Assembly: GCF_963678635.1 (NCBI RefSeq)
Contig: NW_026970742.1
Span: 1 to 64,000, forward strand
Direction: 5' to 3'
Length of the DNA stretch: 64,000 bases
Origin: Symsagittifera roscoffensis
Lineage: Eukaryota; Xenacoelomorpha; Acoela; Convolutidae
Shown piece by piece: positions 59,020 to 64,000 of the stretch. The notes below the pieces were generated by a model. That model made no database searches. It was not told the DNA's origin and saw only the letters and a program-made list of their open reading frames with translations. The translations under genes were made by a program, and so were the position numbers. Position 1 is the first letter of the stretch. The number at the start of each line of letters is the position of its first letter.

Positions 59020-60725
59020 CATCAACCCGTTCTGGAAAAAAGCAACTGTCGAATCACCGCTAGAGAGCTATAAAAGGGCAGCAATTTTGGAAATGACTGT
59101 TTTAGCAAAGAATGGAATGGAAGTGCGAATCCTGCTGAGATCACCACTAGTCGAACCGCCAGAGCCAAAATACGAAGTCGAATTAACGGAAGAAACAGAG
59201 GCACAAAAGAAAAACAAAGAGGTCAGAAAACAAGAGAAACGATTTGGTTGGGAGAACCAGGTTATAAAAGATCGGGAGAAAGGAGTACTATGCAAATAAT
59301 TCAGATGGGACGAAGCCGACGCGACGAAACAATGTTTAGGACTCTGTTTATGAGCGGAAGAACAAAAACAAATAAAACCAAAAAAACCTTATTTAGAACT
59401 ACATAACATCACCAAGCAAGAATTGATAGCCTTCGAGAGATACAATTTCATCTGTAGCAAAACAAAGGAAAACAGAAAGCTTAGAACAATTCCACGCAGA
59501 TTTACTCAAATTAGCTTCGCGAGCAGACTGCTACGACCGAGAAGATGAATGGGTCAGAGACATGTTCACAGCGCATATGAACAATGACCAGATTGCAGAA
59601 GAACTATTAGCATAGACAAGGAGCCCGCAAGATAGGTACGAAAACGCAATACCGTCGAGAAAAAGGAATTGAACATAGTCGGACAATGAAAAAAATCCAT
59701 TAGGAGGACATAACATTACAACAAAACAAGAATCGGTCGATTACATAAACACGCGTGGCCGATACAACTACTCCAACAACCCAAACACACAAAGAGGTCT
59801 TACGCCCGTGGGCGCCCTTTCCCACGCGGAACACAAAACACGAGAGGACAACAAAGAAATACCAACATAAAAACTCAAAAACAGTGTTATAAATGCGGAA
59901 ATTTGTATGGTCAGAAACCATTTACAGTCTTGCCCCGCCGAGGATAAGATCTGCTCAAAATGCGCCAAGAAGGGTCATTCCGCCACAGATGCCGTTCCAC
60001 AAACGAAAAGCTACTTAGTGGGCAGACAAGAAGGTCAACAGGAGGAACCGGAGACGGAACGTCTGGAACAGGAAACGACAAGTGGCGTTCGCTGAATTCA
60101 CTTCAGGCAACGGTTGCGACGACTATCAAATAGACAATCTTTCAGTTATGGCAATCGCAGAGTTGTTTGAAACTAAAAACCCAACTACCGTAGCCGAAGA
60201 AGACCTAAACGGACATATCGTTAAACTAAAGACAAATACAGAGCAACTATATGCTATAATTGACTCGGGGAGCCCAATGTCGTTTCCAGATGAAAAAAGC
60301 GCACGGCGCATTCAATAAAGCAACAAAACAGCACTTTTCTAAATCATTTCGACAGGAGACACCGCCCGAAATCTAGCTTGTTAAAATGGCGAAACAATAA
60401 TTTCGAAAGGAAGGTTGATAAAAACTTTTGAGTCAGGAGGCAGGAAAATACAATCAGCTCCACTCATCGTAGCAGATGATAAAAAAGTAAATATTATAGG
60501 ATGCAACAAATTACCACAAATAGGTATCAAACTAATCCAAGAACAGCACAAACAAAACGTACATTGTATACGCAAAAAACAAAAATCTGATCCAAAAATC
60601 AAACAATGGGTCAAAGACATCTTTCAACAACAATGCGTACGTATCGGAAAATCAAAACTCACACGATGAGAACACAGTTTAGTAAGATTTCATACCAATT
60701 CAACAAAAAGGTATTAAAAAAAGAA
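59020..60725 (+). pseudogene. Ty3/Gypsy-type retrotransposon gag-protease fragment (degenerate, cut before RT)
   Basis: The capsid N-terminal segment (about 59,027-59,330: LEMTVLAKNGMEVRILLRS, KRFGWENQ, then RWDEADATK) fits Gypsy gag. About 59,885-60,000 encodes two CCHC zinc knuckles spread over frames (CYKCGN...HLQSC and CSKCAKKGH). A retroviral aspartic protease follows (YAIIDSGSPMSF at about 60,250; later VNIIGCNKLPQIGI). Then comes the linker that precedes reverse transcriptase (QQQCVRIGKSKLTR). The sequence ends at about 60,725 with no RT, RNase H or integrase. Many stops and frameshifts are present. Base composition is richer in C/A than the surroundings, marking it as an insertion. 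Confidence 0.75.
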
Positions 60726-60734
60726 TAGTTAATA

Positions 60735-61149
60735 TGTCGAATTATAGCTAATCTTATCGTGTTTTGATTTTTTTTACAAAATTTTTTGAAAAAAATCTCG
60801 ATTTTTTCTCAAAAACTTATACGATAGACTTACCATGTATCAACAATTTGATTAAGAGATCTTCATTTTCTACAATCTGCTCGTAATTAACAATTAATTT
60901 TTTCCAAGTAGCAGCCGAAAGTTTTGCAATAAAACTAGACATTTCCACACAAAAACCAAAAAACTTCGTTTTTCTTACCATTATCTTACCATCACAAAAA
61001 ACATAAAACCATACTATCGCTATTCCCTATCTTAATACATTGTAGACTCTACGCCCAATCTTAATACATAACCGGGAGACCGGATGCTCTATTCCCTATC
61101 TTAAAACATCTTAAAAATCTATCCTAACCCTTACCCCCACCCCCCCCCC
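60735..61149 (-). repeat. Extra Maverick right tip (about 0.4 kb)
   Basis: It repeats 57,005-57,415: ATAGCTAATCTTATCGTGTTTTG, TCTCAAAAACT, ATTTCCACACAAAAACC, then three motifs and the CCGGATGCTCTATTCCCTATC block and a C-rich run. It is directly followed by a second copy of the same flank. Element tip plus flank was therefore duplicated. Confidence 0.85.
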
Positions 61150-61919
61150 CCACTTAACCTCCAATATCTAATACTTAGGATTTTCTTCTTTCAGCTAGTT
61201 TCTTGACCGTTTCGTGTGGTAATCTGCGAACTTTGTTACAGAAAACTCGTTGATATTGTTTATGTCTCTCGAATTTATTATGTCTCTCGGACGAAATTAT
61301 TTAAAACTTCTTTCAAAAATCGTTTCGATTCGATTTCTAATTCTACTAGTGAAATTGAAAGCTTTTTTTGAACTGCTTTGTCGAGGTTTGTTTTTATTAA
61401 TGCTGTAGGACTATGATTGCAGCATTTTTGAAGCGGTGTTTTTTTAAGTTCTCAGCCTGTATTCGTAAATGGGTTTGCTGTTAGAGCAATTAAATAGTCT
61501 TCAAGAGAGTATTTTTTGTCTAGTCTGGTGGAAACCAATATAGTTTTCGTTAATGAATTTGATGATCCAACCATATGGTGTAGTTTCATTGTCATTTATG
61601 GTGATCCTACTGTGTTTGGAATTTGTGTAAATTTTGTGAGCTTGTGCCTACTATTTTTGAGTTGTGGCAAATGATATCGAAATATTTACATTTTTTTATT
61701 TATCATTGCATCTGGTTGATAGCTTTGAGTAGCTTTTGGTTTTTGTTGGTAGCTTTTTTATTTAAAAATATATTACTTTTCTGTTTTTCTGCTTTTCGTG
61801 AATCTAGTTAAGGCCTGAAAAAACCGGGTTTTCCCTGTCATTGCATAGATTCTGCTTGTGTTCAAAATCATATGGTGACTGTTAGTTGTTTTAAAATAAA
61901 CTCCAAATTCTGAGAAATG
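61150..61919. repeat. Right flank, copy 2
   Basis: Colinear with 57,416-58,197 and continuing uninterrupted past the point where copy 1 is broken. No gene is supported; the 62-codon ORF at 61,623 is not kept in copy 1. Confidence 0.8.
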
Positions 61920-63834
61920 GTTTTGATTTCGTTGGTCAAAATGAGATTTTTCTAGAACAAAGGTAATTGTTAGACTGATCTGCTGGGATTTTTCATTTAT
62001 AGTGAAAGCTGGAGTATTGTGAATTTGTTGTTTTAGGCTGTTTGTGGTAATAGCTATGCTCTAGGGATTGTGATGTTTTTCTTCGAGCTTGATCTGCTAA
62101 GGGATGAGTAGTATTTTGATTTGCCGGAACGTCATACTTATGATTTGAAAAATGATTCCCTCATTGGTCTATTTATTGGTAGACCAATTATCATAGATCT
62201 GTGTGTTTGATAGTCCATAGATGAACTTTTACCAAAAGGAATTTTTTCAGCAGTTGAGCGTACTTTTGATTGCTGGAGCAGTCAATTCTTAGTATGTGGC
62301 GTTGTAACTGTTAGATATATTGGTGAGGTAACCTTTTTTGTTGTTACTGGCATTGCTACAACAACTGTTTTGTTTGTAAAAAAATGATGGGAATCGAAAA
62401 TTGTGTTGATTTCGTGTTGTTTTTTTTTGTTTAAAATATCTCTTGCATGAATGAAAGTTGAGTTTAAACTGGTATTATCTGCTTTGTTGCCAAAAACTGT
62501 GTTATAATTTAATGGTGTTTTGTCTGTTCAATTTCAAATAAAAATATTGATCTGAAAAAATTTGATTTGCTGAATTTGAGATTGCAGTTTGTAAATCTAA
62601 AAAATTATTAGAGTGCCAATTAGGGTTCAAACATAATCTGCTTGTTCTGAATAAAATGTTTTATCATAACAGTTTTTATGAAACTGTTTTCTAGATTGTT
62701 TTACACGACCTGTATATTTTTTCGAAGTTGTCGACTTTGAACTATGCCAAACTCAATTGAACATAAAGTCCTAATATGGCGAGCTTATCAATGTTGTTGG
62801 ATTTCTTCTGATTGTATCTAAAAATTCTTCTGATTGTATCTAAATATCTAAAAAGTAAGCATATTTATTTTTTTTTGATTTGTAGGTCGTGTTGTTTGTG
62901 GTGATGAAGAAGAAACTTTTTCATTTGTATCTACGATGAAGACGCAACAAGAAACTTATTTTCTGAATTTACTCATTGTGGATTTTGATGTTGTAATCTT
63001 AAAAAGTATTCTATGAATTTTTTTTAAAAAAAATTATATGTAATTGTTTGTACTCTATGCAAGGGAGTTTCATTATTAGGTTTCGGTGGTAGAATTTCAA
63101 TTGCAATTATTCCATATTAAGTGTTTAAGTTGCATAGATTGGGTGAATAGCATTTGCTTTTTGATTTTTAATTCTGAATTTTTTTTTAAATTGACTAAAG
63201 CCTTTGCAAAATAAGTTTACAATGATATTAGGACAAAATTGTAATTATCCAGGTGATGGATCCTTATCTGGATGTATGACAAGTGGTTCGGATAGAGCCA
63301 TCTTCAAAATTTTTGTCGTATTCTTGAAATATTGTTTGTGAAGTGGTTTCAATATTAAAGTAAAATGGTAAAGTGTCTTTTGGGTTGATACCAATCATAC
63401 GTTCGAAATGACTTCTCGCTATAGGTATTTTCTATTTTTCGTTTATTTTTTAAAGATGATGTTTTTGTTGCTTCGGCGTCAGAAAAATATTTTTTGTTCG
63501 ATGTTATTGATGGATTGTTGACTTTACTTCGCTAGCCGGATAGGGCAAACTGTTACATTGATGCTATTGGTCACTTCATCTGGATAGTCATGACATGTAC
63601 TTGACGGTAAAGTTTATTATAGTGCAAGTTAGATTTTTAAATTTTAAGTGTCAGGGCCAAATTTACTGGTCACGTTCAAAGAAATTTCTCTTTTCGAAAG
63701 TGTTTTTTTTTGTCGCTCAATCTGGATTGTGAGTGAATCATATAAATTGTATGTTTATAATTCCTGAATTCTGTATTGACTTCAATTTCGATTATTGTAC
63801 AGAGTTACTTTATCCGACGAGCGGGATGCTTACC
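61920..63834. other. T/G-rich non-coding sequence
   Basis: I see no gene, RNA or recognised element. There is a small direct repeat of TTCTTCTGATTGTATCTAAA near 62,808-62,850. Composition matches the other host repeat blocks. Confidence 0.5.
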
Positions 63835-64000
63835 CGGGTCGAGATTCCGCTCAAAAACCGCTCAAGGTATGAGCGGTTTGAGCGGTTTTTCAGCAGGATT
63901 TGAGCGGTTTGAGCGGTTTTTGAGCGGTTTTTTAGATAAACCGCTCAAAACCGTTAAAATTTTGCGCGGTTTTTGAGCAGTTTTTCTAGCTATACCGTTC
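63835..64000. repeat. GAGCGGTTTT short repeat, both orientations
   Basis: Multiple copies of GAGCGGTTT(TT) are visible together with their reverse complement AACCGCTC (about 63,848-63,867 and 63,940-63,955), giving a hairpin-prone, GC-richer array. It is truncated by the window end. Confidence 0.8.

Noticed and set aside
57887-61811. Possible protein with a CKFCELVP motif in both flank copies
   Set aside because: The frame is open in both copies over about 50 codons, but differences include non-synonymous changes and the ends diverge. Not enough to call a gene.
1-64000. tRNA, rRNA or other standard RNA genes
   Set aside because: No cloverleaf, A/B box pair or rRNA-like conserved stretch was recognised; a covariance search could not be run.

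Overview
This is an AT-rich, gene-poor eukaryotic repeat region, most likely from a nematode. That guess rests on TTTTCAG-type splice acceptors, compact virus-like genes and the kind of elements present. The sequence gives no direct species marker, and an insect or other invertebrate cannot be excluded. I see no ordinary host gene. Almost everything is mobile-element or satellite-like sequence, and nearly every coding region is broken.

Layout. (1) 1-9,977: T/G-rich non-coding host repeat with a tandem period of about 6.1 kb. (2) 9,978-37,035: a decayed Maverick/Polinton (virus-like DNA transposon). Its left end carries CCAAT-box arrays, a zinc-finger ORF and an unknown acidic ORF. After these come a short tandem array and a divergent gene pair (an unknown protein and a PC4-like protein). 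Next are degraded unknown genes, an exonuclease-like pseudogene, the packaging ATPase, the integrase, the minor capsid, the basic core protein, the major capsid, two tiny ORFs and the adenovirus-type protease. No protein-primed family-B polymerase is visible. (3) Inside this element a 5,300-bp block (19,769-25,068) is tandemly duplicated (25,069-30,368) with only eight differences found. (4) A second, older duplication crosses the element/host boundary: 28,942-34,704 corresponds to 34,705-41,657. It drops host repeat (30,739-34,704) into the element and gives a third copy of the capsid-tail/protease end. (5) 37,036-43,866: more host repeat. (6) 43,867-57,415: a second, diverged Maverick remnant. 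It is a 7.8-kb higher-order tandem array, the same divergent gene pair, and a right inverted repeat of more than 3 kb that matches the left end of the first element. (7) 57,416-61,920: a flanking sequence and Maverick tip present twice, interrupted by a foldback MITE-like element and a truncated Ty3/Gypsy gag-protease. (8) 61,920-64,000: T/G-rich non-coding sequence ending in a GAGCGGTTTT repeat.

In an intact Maverick the ATPase, capsid proteins, core protein and protease form the virion-morphogenesis module, and the integrase inserts the DNA. Here the ATPase, integrase and capsid genes carry nonsense codons or frameshifts, and the protease lacks its catalytic histidine. The duplicates share these lesions, so decay came before amplification. 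The region now behaves as satellite-like DNA built partly from Maverick ends. The most unusual features are the AABB higher-order array seeded with the Maverick terminal motif, the CCAATCAGA arrays, and the conserved divergent pair next to tandem arrays in both elements.
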